Positions 51,060 through 61,400 of a DNA stretch of 64,000 nucleotides are shown piece after piece. A program made the position numbers and the translations under genes. The notes under the pieces are model-generated. The model was not told the origin of the DNA. It saw nothing but the letters and a program-made list of their open reading frames with translations, and ran no database searches. How positions within the stretch are numbered: the stretch's first letter is position 1; each line of letters starts with the position of its first letter. The DNA is from Drosophila persimilis (taxonomy: Eukaryota > Arthropoda > Insecta > Diptera > Drosophilidae), in assembly GCF_003286085.1 (NCBI RefSeq), contig NW_020825411.1, positions 124,001 to 188,000 of the forward strand. Reading direction: 5' to 3'.

Positions 51060-51920
51060 TCCGGGATTCCGTTATGTTTTGGGGCGCTAAGTAGAACAGT
51101 TGATCGGGAAACGAGTAGCAGAAGGAATCGGGACTGTACCATGCGCAAGCATGGCCAGTCGGAATCATTAGGCCAAGAATAGCTGTATATCTCTGGAAAA
51201 CCGCACGTGAGGTCGCCCATTATTCACGTACAGCCGAGACTGGCTTCCCTAACCTCCCTAGCAATAGCGTCAGCACGTGGCCGCCGCGCCCACACGAGGA
51301 GGAGAATGCCGTGGCGAGACGGCAGAGAAAGAGAACCGAGCCGAAGCTGGGCAGAGATCGCAAGAAAGAGAGCGACACGCACGCGGCAAGCAGCGAGTCG
51401 TGAGCTGTAGACGCCGAACGAGCATCGGAACCCTCCCGTAGACCGACCGTCCCGGCTATATATGTCGGACCCAGAGCCAGAGAATGACAGTCAGTGCCCG
51501 GCGTCAGCGAAGGACAGTCAGTATCCAGCGTTCAAGCAGTCAGTGCCCGGTGTCAGCCAAGAGCAGTCAGTATCCAGCGCTCAAACAGTCAGTGCCCGGT
51601 GTCAGCGAAGAGCAGTCAGTATCCAGCGTTCAAGCAGTCAGTGCCCGGCGTCAGCGAAGGACAGTCAGTATCCAGCGTTCAAGCAGTCAGTGCCCGGTGT
51701 CAGCGAAGAGCAGTCAGTATCCAGCGTTCAAGCAGTCAGCGCCCGGTATCCGCGAAACGAGGAGTCAGCGCCCAGCATTAAAACAGTCAGTATCCAGCGT
51801 TCAAGCAGTCAGTGCCCGGTGTCAGCGAAAAGCAGTCAGTATCCAGCGTTCAAGCAGTCAGCGCCCGGTAGCAGAGAGAGTCAGCGTCCAGCATTCGAAG
51901 CGGACAGTCAATGCCCAGCC
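51060..51920 (+). other. Leader of Osvaldo/Ulysses-like element with 49-bp repeats, first copy, truncated
   Basis: GC-rich leader; from about 51484 a tandem array of CAGTCAGTGCCCGGxGTCAGCG..CAGTCAGTATCCAGCGTTCAAG units (49 bp, roughly eight copies). Broken at GCCCAGCCTT (51920), where the sequence changes to a DINE. In the second copy the leader continues to gag. Confidence 0.85.
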
Positions 51921-52565
51921 TTCTCGCTCTGTCTCACTCTAACACACAGGTTTCATGGTCGGTTTTGCCAATTGCAAAATATGAGTTCAAGGATCTCAGA
52001 ACCTATAAAAGCCAGAGCAACCCAATTTGGTATCCACACTCCTGTGATATCGGACCTTGACCGTTTCCTGTCCAAATTTCGCCACACCCCCTTCCGCCCC
52101 CGCAAAGGACGAAAATCTGAGGCAACCACAAATCTCAGAGACTATTAAGGCTAGAGTAACCAAATTTGGTACACACACTCCTTTAAGATGTCACTATAAA
52201 ACGTATATCTCAGAATTTCGCCCCACCCCCATCCGCCCCCACAAAGGACGAAAATCTGTTGCATCCCCAATATTGCAGATTTGAGAAAACTAAAAACGCA
52301 GAATCATAGATAATGACCATATCTATTAGATTGCTGAATGTGGATCAGATCAGATCATTTTTATAGCCAAAAGGAACAAATCAATTTGCAGTGGCTACGC
52401 AGCGCCCGACGTCACGCTCAGACTGATTTTCTGTCTCTCTCGCACGCACTCTTTGTCGTGTCGTTAAATATTAGCGGCGTCTGCCGGAGGAGAGCCATAC
52501 TGACTTAGTATCGGGTATAACCTTAGAGTTGCGGTGTCCGCAGCAACTCACAACGTTCCCCCTCG
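51921..52565 (+). mobile_element. DINE-1-like Helentron, 5'-truncated (copy D8)
   Basis: Same as the 3' 645 bp of D6/D7 (CTCGCTCTGTCTCACTC.. onward) with the hairpin and CGTTCCCCCTCG end. It is followed by the same copia leader/PBS, so it is the remnant of a D6/D7-type copy after a deletion joining it to the Osvaldo-like leader. Confidence 0.9.
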
Positions 52566-52604
52566 TTTAATTTATTTAAATTGGCGTGGACTGGGCCCAT
52601 AACC

Positions 52605-52853
52605 TATTGGTAGACTAGCTATGACAATTAGTAAACGGAAGACAGTACCAAGTTATGTTTTTCTTTAAAGATTATTTATGTATTTCTTGATTACTTTTTG
52701 CTGCAACACCGGTCCACACACTTGAGATCACAAAAGAAGAGAGAGAGTCGACACTTCAAGTGTGACCAGACTAACTCATAATAATAATACCTAACATATC
52801 GATAATATTATTTAATGCTATTATTTGAATGTGGGAATAGGCGTATTCCAACA
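52605..52853 (-). repeat. copia LTR 4
   Basis: 249 bp, preceded by leader/PBS 52566-52604. Followed by copia 3' UTR to 53160 as in unit 3. Confidence 0.9.
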
Positions 52854-53160
52854 CGCCCCCCTCAAAAATAACATTAATTATCAAAATCATAAAAATAAAA
52901 AATATAAAAAAGTTTTCATCATTAAATCAAAAAGGTAACATTCAATTGTTATTCTAATGTGGTTGGTGTGCATTCTGGGAAGTGTTATGTGATCTAGCAT
53001 TTGCTCTAAGGATACGGGGAAAACCCAGAAAAACCCGATCAGATCACTTTAAAATTAGATTAACATAAAATTAAATTACTTTAACAATTCATTGGTTCTT
53101 TTCGTTCAAATCAAAAAAAAATTAAATATGAATTAATGTAATAAATTCGTTAATAAAGCT
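52854..53160 (-). other. copia unit 4: 3' untranslated remnant
   Basis: Same as 47930-48236, ending at AATAAAGCT where the second long LTR starts. Confidence 0.8.
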
Positions 53161-55876
53161 TGTGAGGGAGCGTACGCTCCACCCACATTTTTTCCACCCA
53201 TCATCTTGCCGGTATTTTCCCACTGGAGGGACCCGAAATTATTTCATTGGAATTAAGATTTTGACTTTTTATTTTCTAGGTTTAAGCATTGACTGTTCAG
53301 TTTTAGGTTAAGGGGGAGGGGGGAAGGCCACGAAGGCCACTTGTTATTAATTTTTTATTATACGGCCCGAGGGGTCTCTAAGCGCCACGTAGCTTACTAT
53401 TTTCTTAAAAGGGGGGCGAGTCGCGATCACGGCGGACGCCACTGGCTTTCCAGAACCAAGACCCAACAACAACGACGCAGCAGCGGCCAAAGAGAGACGA
53501 GGAAAACAACGGGATCCAGCGAGCCGCCGGCATCGACGCAGCAACAGGCAGAGAGGGAAGCACCGACAAGATAACCCAACAACAACGACGCAGCAGCGGC
53601 CAAAGAGAGACGAGGAAAACAACGGGATCCAGCGAGCCGCCGGCATCGACGCAGCAACAGGCAGAGAGGGAAGCACCGACAAGATAACCCAACAACAACG
53701 ACGCAGCAGCGGCCAAAGAGAGACGAGGAAAACAACGGGATCCAGCGAGCCGCCGGCATCGACGCAGCCACGGCAGAGAGGAAAGCGCTGACAAGATAAG
53801 CCAACAGCATCGACGCAGCAGCGGCCGAGGAGAAGCGCTGACAAGATAAGCCGACAGCATCAACGCAGCAGCGGCAGAAGAGGACCGCTGAGAGCAGCAA
53901 TCAAATCCAGCAACGACGCCCCCGCAGTGGAAAAGAGAGGGGAAATAACGACGCTAGCCGACGCTGGATCGGCAGAGCCAGCAGAACGCCGGCTCTGAAG
54001 CAGGGAAAACGTGGAAAGAAAGTCAGTTAGATGAGAGGCAGTCGTAGGAATCGGACGCGTTGACGGAAGAAAAAATCTGAGTGGCGCGCGAAAAGAAAAG
54101 GAACACACGTGGCGGACTACTTCGAAATTAACGCGATCAGCAGTGCGCGAAGGATCCGGCATCGACACTACGTTTACGGAGGCGAGATCATGCACCGGCG
54201 CTGCAATCCCGGGGAAAAGAGGAGGCTTTCGACAAGCACAAGCGTGGGAGTAGAGGGGTAAGCGAGTCTCAAGACGTGCATGCGGGCTGCTGAGCGGTGC
54301 GATAGGTAGGGAACCAAAGAAGAATAAAGTGAAATGTAACGAATATAACGAAAACATAACCTGGTCACCAACAATCTATATGCTAGGGAACCTGAATGCC
54401 CGGGGCTTCATCTTCTCCGCCCTTCCCCACGCCTCTTGCCCGAGTCTCCCTCTTTGGCTACCCCCACGTGGTGATCCGTATTCGCTCCGGATGCCCGTCG
54501 GGGCCCCCGCGTGATTCCCCCAGTAGTTCGTAGCCCAACAGGATCCTGAGACCGCTGTCCGGCGATTGCCTAGGCGTTCTCGGTGACAACTGTTGGCGTT
54601 CCCCCCGCATGATTCCCTCCAGTAGTTTGTGACCCCGCAGTACCCCAGTAGTTCCCAGGGTCCCGAAGGCGCTGTCCGGCGATTGCCTAAGCCCTCTCGG
54701 CGATGCCTGCCCTGTATGATAAAGACTTTCGTAGTAACGTTTAGCCTGATAGTGTCCCGTGAGTGCTATCCGGCGATTGCCTAGGTACTCTCGGCGATAT
54801 GCGTCGGTATCCCCGTATTCGTAGTGATTCTTAGTTCGACAGCGTCCCGTAAGTGCTATCCGGCGACTGCCTAGGCACTCTCGGCGACGCTTGGCGATAT
54901 CTCCGACCCCCCGTAGTAATTCTTAGTTCGACAGCGTCCCGTAAGTGCTATCCGGCGATTGCCTAGGCACCCTCGGCAACGCTTGTCGGTGTCTCCGACC
55001 CCCGTAGCAATCCTTAGTTCGACAGTGTCCCGTGAGTGCTATCCGGCGATTGCCTAGGCACCCTCGGCGATGCTCGTCGATATCTCCGACCCCGTAGCAA
55101 TTCTTAGTTCGACAGTGTCCCGTGAGTACCATCCGGCGATTGCCTAGGTGCCCTCGGCGACGCTTGTCGATACCTCCGGCCCCGTAGTAGTTCTTAGTTC
55201 GACAGGATCCCGGGAGCGCTATCCGGCGATTGCCTAGCCTAGGTACTCGCGGTGGTATTTGTCGGTATCCCCGCATAGCAAAGACCTTCATAGTAGTTCT
55301 TAGTTCGACAGGATCCCGGGAGCGCTATCCGGCGATTGCCTAAGTCCTCCCGGCGATGCTTGCCGCTATCTCCGACCCTCGTAGTAATTCTTAGTCCGAC
55401 GGGGCCCCCGTGAGTGCTGTCCGGCGATAGCCTAGGTACTCGCGGTGGTATTTGTCCTTCGTAGCAATTTTTAGTCCGACAAGGTCCCGTGAGTGTTATC
55501 CGGCGATGGCCTAGACACTCTCGGTGATACATGTTGGTTTCCCCGCATAGCACCGACCTTCGTAGTAGTCCTTAGTTCGACAGGATCCCGAGAGCGCTGT
55601 CCGGCGATTGCCTAAGCCCTCTCGGCGATGCCTGTCGATATCTCCGACCCTCGTAGTAATTCTTAGTCCGACCGGGCCACGTAAGCGCTGTCCGGCGATT
55701 GCCACTGCCACGCCCCGTACTGTTCCCTTTCCTCTCGGTCGCTCCCGTCTGGGGATTGCCTCCCTGTCCCGTCGACGGCCCAGAACTCGGAGTCCCGGCA
55801 AATTATAAATATTGCTGTAATTTCGACCCTGGAGTAGACTGAGATATGTACCCCAGCCCAGGATCGCTTCCTTACA
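53161..55876 (+). repeat. Long LTR of Osvaldo/Ulysses-like element, second copy
   Basis: About 2716 bp, near-identical to 48237-51039 except for an 87-bp loss of one tandem-repeat unit around 55235 and isolated substitutions. It includes the same 113-bp repeats (53462 on) and 90-bp repeats (54544-55707). In this element it is the 5' LTR. Confidence 0.8.
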
Positions 55877-55878
55877 GA

Positions 55879-55896
55879 TGGCGCCCGAGCAGGGAC
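55879..55896 (+). promoter_or_regulatory. Primer-binding site, tRNA-Lys type (second copy)
   Basis: TGGCGCCCGAGCAGGGAC, two bases (GA) after the LTR end TTACA. Confidence 0.8.
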
Positions 55897-57213
55897 TCCG
55901 GGATTCCGTTATGTTTTGGGGCGCTAAGTAGAACAGTTGATCGGGAAACGAGTAGCAGAAGGAATCGGGACTGTACCATGCGCAAGCATGGCCAGTCGGA
56001 ATCATTAGGCCAAGAATAGCTGTATATCTCTGGAAAACCGCACGTGAGGTCGCCCATTATTCACGTACAGCCGAGACTGGCTTCCCTAACCTCCCTAGCA
56101 ATAGCGTCAGCACGTGGCCGCCGCGCCCACACGAGGAGGAGAATGCCGTGGCGAGACGGCAGAGAAAGAGAACCGAGCCGAAGCTGGGCAGAGATCGCAA
56201 GAAAGAGAGCGACACGCACGCGGCAAGCAGCGAGTCGTGAGCTGTAGACGCCGAACGAGCATCGGAACCCTCCCGTAGACCGACCGTCCCGGCTATATAT
56301 GTCGGACCCAGAGCCAGAGAATGACAGTCAGTGCCCGGCGTCAGCGAAGGACAGTCAGTATCCAGCGTTCAAGCAGTCAGTGCCCGGTGTCAGCCAAGAG
56401 CAGTCAGTATCCAGCGCTCAAACAGTCAGTGCCCGGTGTCAGCGAAGAGCAGTCAGTATCCAGCGTTCAAGCAGTCAGTGCCCGGCGTCAGCGAAGGACA
56501 GTCAGTATCCAGCGTTCAAGCAGTCAGTGCCCGGTGTCAGCGAAGAGCAGTCAGTATCCAGCGTTCAAGCAGTCAGCGCCCGGTATCCGCGAAAGGAGGA
56601 GTCAGCGCCCAGCATTAAAACAGTCAGTATCCAGCGTTCAAGCAGTCAGTGCCCGGTGTCAGCGAAAAGCAGTCAGTATCCAGCGTTCAAGCAGTCAGCG
56701 CCCGGTAGCAGAGAGAGTCAGCGTCCAGCATTCGAAGCGGACAGTCAATGCCCAGCCTTCAAAGTGATCGGTCAGCGTTCAGCCATCAACACGAGACGAG
56801 ATCCAGCGCTTAAATCAACGAACCCAGCACGGCCGGGACGACAAGGACAATTCCAAGGACAACGATAGCAAGGACTATTGACCGGCCCAGCAATGATCAA
56901 CCGTCAGGACAATTCCAAGGACAACGATAGCAAGGATCATCGACCGGCCTAGCAAGGGTCGATCCCCAGGCTACTATAAAGACCGACGACAACCACGACC
57001 ATCGACCAGGACCCCAAACAGCAAGGACTCCAAGGACGCCCCACTGTACAACCGTGTTAACCGTGCATACGCCGTGCTTCCGTGACTAACCCCAAGGACT
57101 CCGGTATTCAGCGCGTTACCTAAGAAAAAGATTCTACCGGAGGGTCAATACGTGATACTACCGTCGGAAACGCGAAAGACTTCGAAGTGCCAGTTCGAAC
57201 ACCGTGCTTCGAC
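55897..57213 (+). other. Leader of Osvaldo/Ulysses-like element with 49-bp repeat array
   Basis: About 1.3 kb. A 49-bp array at about 56321-56757 is followed by unique sequence with a doubled GGACAATTCCAAGGACAACGATAGCAAGGA segment (56845 and 56905), then gag. All three frames are open over the array because 49 is not a multiple of three; these frames are not taken as genes. Confidence 0.75.
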
Positions 57214-58479
57214 ATGGGGGTACAGTGGATTTCGTATCGGCGCAAGGACGAATTGCAGGCCATCGCCGTCGAATTCGGCCTCGGTGAAACCGGGACAGTG
57301 GACGAACTGCGCAGCCGGATCTCGGCCTTCATCTCGCGCGGCGAACATCCGACGGCGATCGAAAAGCGGATCAAAGAGCTCGGAACGGTCTTCGACAGCG
57401 CGCCCAGCCCGAGGAACCCGAGGAACACATCCACGTCGCCGGGACCGAGTCAACGTGAACAGAAGGAAGGGATCTGTGCGGAACAGCCCCTATCCATCGT
57501 AATTCCCGAGTTCCCGGGCGCAGCTCAAGGTCCTGGGTACAGTGACTCTAGCCGGCTTGAAGCCACGACCGACCGACGACATGGTGATAATCACTACCAG
57601 CAACGCTTCCCCGAGGAAGCCGGAACTTCGCGACCCGGAAGGGAAGAAATCTCCTTCGCCGCCCTCGCCGATAAGCTGCGCAATTGGGGCCTGAAGTTCG
57701 ACGGACACTCGGATGCGCTGGCTTTCATCGAACGGTTGGAAGAAAGGGTCGACTCACATGGCGGGAGTCCAGCACAACTGCCGCGAGCCATCTCCGGGCT
57801 ACTAACTGGCAAGGCAGAAGGATGGTTTAGGACGTTCCAGATGCAAGGCAAGCCATGGACCGAGTTCCGGAAAGAGTTCTTGGAGTTCTTCCTACCCCCG
57901 CGATACTTTCAGCGCTTGGAAGATACGATCCGCTCCCGTCACCAACGACCCCGAGAAGCCTTTCAGGACTACTTGATCGACCTCCGACTCATGATGCAAC
58001 GAGCTCAGTATACTCCAGACAGGGAGCTGGACAGGATCTACGAGAACCTTCGGCCGGAATACCAACTGTTCACCCGTAGGCATGAGTTCGAGACGTTGCG
58101 AGAACTGACCCACTTGATAGTAGCGTACGAGACAACGCGGGACCGCGAACAAACCCGCCACGCTTACGACCGCCCAGATACGAAACCCAGAACGACATCA
58201 TACCAAGGACCCGGATTATCCACCCCGCAGCAGGCTCCTCCAGACGACACCGGGCCCTCCCGGAGCGCCGGGACGGCAAGCCGCGATGTGACCCAGGATG
58301 GAGATCAGCCGGTGAACCCACGCCGGGCCTGTCGGAATTGCGGAGAGGAAGGTCATTTCAGCAGTTCATGCAGGAATCGGCTAGTGTTATTCTGTTGGGA
58401 GTGTGGTCGCCGCGGCATCCGGACGATCGACTGCTGTAGGCTGTCCGAGTCGGGAAACGGACCGAGTCTCCGCTCGTAA
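57214..58479 (+). CDS. Gag of Osvaldo/Ulysses-like element
   Basis: Structural capsid precursor, 421 codons from ATG 57214 (GACATGGGGG). The N-terminus has a SAP-like helical motif (YRRKDELQAIAVEFGLGE, TVDELRSRISAFISRG). A disordered linker precedes the capsid core (SFAALADKLRNWGLKFDGHS, FIERLEERVDSHG, LTGKAEGWFRTFQM, WTEFRKEFLEFFLPPRYFQ), typical of gypsy Gag. The nucleocapsid has one canonical knuckle (CRNCGEEGHFSSSC) and a second, CWECGRRGIRTIDC, in which the zinc-ligand His is Ile. Gag ends at TAA 58477-58479, overlapping pol by 40 bases that contain a slippery heptamer. Apparently intact. Confidence 0.85.
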   Translation: MGVQWISYRRKDELQAIAVEFGLGETGTVDELRSRISAFISRGEHPTAIEKRIKELGTVFDSAPSPRNPRNTSTSPGPSQREQKEGICAEQPLSIVIPEFPGAAQGPGYSDSSRLEATTDRRHGDNHYQQRFPEEAGTSRPGREEISFAALADKLRNWGLKFDGHSDALAFIERLEERVDSHGGSPAQLPRAISGLLTGKAEGWFRTFQMQGKPWTEFRKEFLEFFLPPRYFQRLEDTIRSRHQRPREAFQDYLIDLRLMMQRAQYTPDRELDRIYENLRPEYQLFTRRHEFETLRELTHLIVAYETTRDREQTRHAYDRPDTKPRTTSYQGPGLSTPQQAPPDDTGPSRSAGTASRDVTQDGDQPVNPRRACRNCGEEGHFSSSCRNRLVLFCWECGRRGIRTIDCCRLSESGNGPSLRS

Positions 58480-61400
58480 GGGAACCGATCGGAGACATAC
58501 CTCCAGGGCCCCCTGGAGTAACTCATCCCTTAAGTTTGGAAGGAGGCAGTATCGCCGCGCTAGTAACCATCGAAGGAGTACCGCTCACAGCTACCCTCGA
58601 CACAGGAGCGACGCGGTCGTTCGTCAGTCAACGCATCGCTCATGAAGTAAGTACCGGAGGGAACGCACGGAATATAAGGACTACCGTCCGCCTGGCAGAC
58701 GGTACAGCAAAGGAGGTGACGCAAGCAGTTTCGGTCAAGGTACGTCTGGATCAACAGGAAACGCGGGTGATTCTATTAGTCCTACCCATTGTAGTGGACG
58801 ACATCATACTGGGGCTCGATTTCCTTTGCGGCGTCCAGACCATAATACAATGCGGCCGAGCGTACTTGCAGTTGACCCAGCGGGCGATCCGGGAAACCAA
58901 CCCGATCCCCACATCATCCTCGACTCGGCCCCGCATGGTCACTTTTAGTGACGAACGTCCAGCGACGGCATCCGCTGCTCCTACCCCCTCGACCAATCCA
59001 ACAGCGACCCACCGGACGAAACCAACGCACCAGAATCTCGAACCCGCCAGACCCAGCAATGTACCAGTGACAACGCACCTGAATCCCAACCACGCCAGAC
59101 CCAGCAACGTAACAGTGACAACGCACCAGAATCTCGAACCCGCCAGACCCAGCAATGTACCAGTGACAACGCACCAGAATCTCGAACCCGCCAGACCCAG
59201 CAACGTAACCATGACCACGCACCAGGATCGCGAACACGCCAGACCCAGCAACGCCACCCGAACCCAACCCACGATTCGATACGACCACGCCAGAATCATC
59301 AACGAAGCTACGACAGAGACGACTGCGACACCGCTGGACACACCCAGGGCCAGTCCGTCCGCCCCGGAGAACACCCAGAGTAGCGAAACCACGCCGGAGA
59401 CGACTGCGACACCGCTGGACGCACCCAGGGCCAGTCCGTCTGCCTCGAAAACCACCCAGAGTATCCCTAACAGGACAACGCTTCTAAGCCTCGACCACGC
59501 CAGAACCCGAAGTGACATCAGGACAACGCTTCCAAGTTTCGACCACGCCAGACCCAGCCGCAATACAAGGACAACGCTTCTAAGCTTCGACCACGCCAGA
59601 CCCAGCAACGATACAAGGACAACGCATCAAAGCCCCGACCGAGACGGACCCGGCGGCGCTAAAAATACAACCCGATCGACGCGAGCCAAATCAGACATGC
59701 CCAGCCGTGCGGCGCAGCCAGAGCAAACGACCCCGCAGGAAACCAGCCTCGCTCCACAACACGACCCGTTACGCCTGGAAGACGACGGCCCTGAAGGACA
59801 TGGACGGGTCGAGGTAGACCACCTCGCGTCTAACCCCCCAACGGATTATCAACTCGCCCCTTTAGCCGATGCCGCGGCCGGTCGACAACGCAACCCTTTT
59901 CGAAGGTCAGACTCGACTAACCCTATCGCCGTGAACCTCGCCGTCATAACATGTGCCCCGCTCGAAGAAATCTCGCCACCGACAGCCCCCATCATCGAAC
60001 CACCCCTCCCGCCGTGGGTAGCCGAGTTCTTGAAGCAAGAATTGGCCAAGTTCGAGGGATTGAAGGGCGTGTCTCACATAGCCGAGCATACCATCACCCT
60101 GAAGGACGACAAGCCGATAAAGCAGAGGTACTTCCCCAAGAATCCGGCCATGCAGAAAATCATCAATGCTCAGGTCGACGAGTTGCTGCAAGACGGGCGG
60201 ATAGAAGCTTCAAAAAGCCCACACAGCGCACCCATCGTACTGGTGGGAAAGAAGACAGGCGAGATGCGGATGTGCGTAGACTACCGACAGCTCGACGCGC
60301 AATCGATACCCGACGCCTACCCCCTGCCCAGGATCAACCACATCATCGAGAGGCTCCGTAACGCGCGTTACATCTCGACGTTGGACCTCAAGAACGGGTA
60401 TTGGCAGATCCCTATGGCCGAGGGGAGCCGAGAATGCACCGCCTTCACCGTTCCGGGCCGAGGACTCTTCCATTGGAAGGTGATGCCGTTCGGACTACAC
60501 TCAGCATCGGCTACGTTCCAGCGAGCCTTGGACAGCGTCATCGGACCACAGATGGAACCCAACGCCTTTGCTTACCTCGACGACATCATTGTCATCGGAG
60601 CGGCACTGGAAGAACACGTCGACCATTTGCGAGAGGTTTTCCGAAGACTACGGGAAGCCAATCTAAGATTAAACCAAAAGAAATGCAGCTTTTTCCAGAA
60701 AAGCATCGTATATCTGGGACATGTCATTAGTGAGCGGGGTATACACACCGACCCAGATAAGATCGTCGCCGTCCGGAAGTTGGCCCCACCAAGTTCGATA
60801 AAGGAGCTTCGACGCTGCCTAGGAATGGCATCGTGGTACCGGAGGTTTGTCCCAAACTTCGTGGCGATTGTACAACCCATGACTAGCCTCTTGAAGAAGG
60901 AGAAAAGGTGGATCTGGAGTGACGAACAGCAGGCCGCTTTCGAGGAGTTGAAGGAGAAGTTAACCCAAGCACCCGTCTTAGCCTGCCCGGATTTCACGGA
61001 GAGGTTCGCTCTACAAACTGACGCAAGCGCCTACGGTCTAGGGGCAGTCCTGACGCAACAGATCCGCGGAGAGGAGAGGGTCATAGCCTACGCTAGCCGA
61101 AGGCTCTTGAAAGCAGAAGAAAACTACTCGGCCACGGAAAAGGAATGCTTAGCCATCGTCTGGGCCATCAGGAAATTACGATGCTACCTGGAGGGTTACC
61201 ACTTCGACGTCATCACCGACAATCTCGCTTTGAAGTGGTTAAACTCGATCAATAACCCGACCGGTCGCATCGCTCGTTGGGCTCTGGAACTTCAACAGTA
61301 TCGCTTTGACGTGCTTTACCGACGCGGAAGCCAGAACATCGTAGCAGACGCTCTTTCCCGGCAACCTATCGACACCATACAGCGAACCCTAGAAGACCTG

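Larger units (their letters stand above)
38248..53160 (-). repeat. Tandem array of copia units sharing LTRs
   Basis: Four 249-bp copia LTRs (38248, 42760, 47681, 52605) alternate with internal regions: LTR1-unit1-LTR2-unit2-LTR3-unit3-LTR4-start of unit4. Spacings are 4512, 4921 and 4924. Units 1 and 2 are near-identical apart from a 409-bp deletion in unit 1. Unit 3 has its internal region replaced by an Osvaldo/Ulysses-like LTR plus a truncated DINE. Single LTRs between internal regions are the product of LTR-LTR recombination or unequal exchange, not independent insertions. Confidence 0.9.

Noticed and set aside
51462..52148. Repetitive plus-strand ORF of 228 codons (and siblings at 56299-56868)
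   Set aside because: Produced by the 49-bp leader repeat in all three frames, and its 3' part runs into a DINE; no start context or family support.
52057..52284. 75-codon ORF recurring at 948, 42212, 47133 and 52057
   Set aside because: It recurs because it lies in DINE copies; DINE-1-type elements are non-coding, and no start or domain supports translation.
58751..59608. Minus-strand ORF of 285 codons (Leu/Gly/Val/Ser-rich repeats)
   Set aside because: Antisense shadow of the repetitive pol linker; pol on the plus strand has all catalytic motifs.
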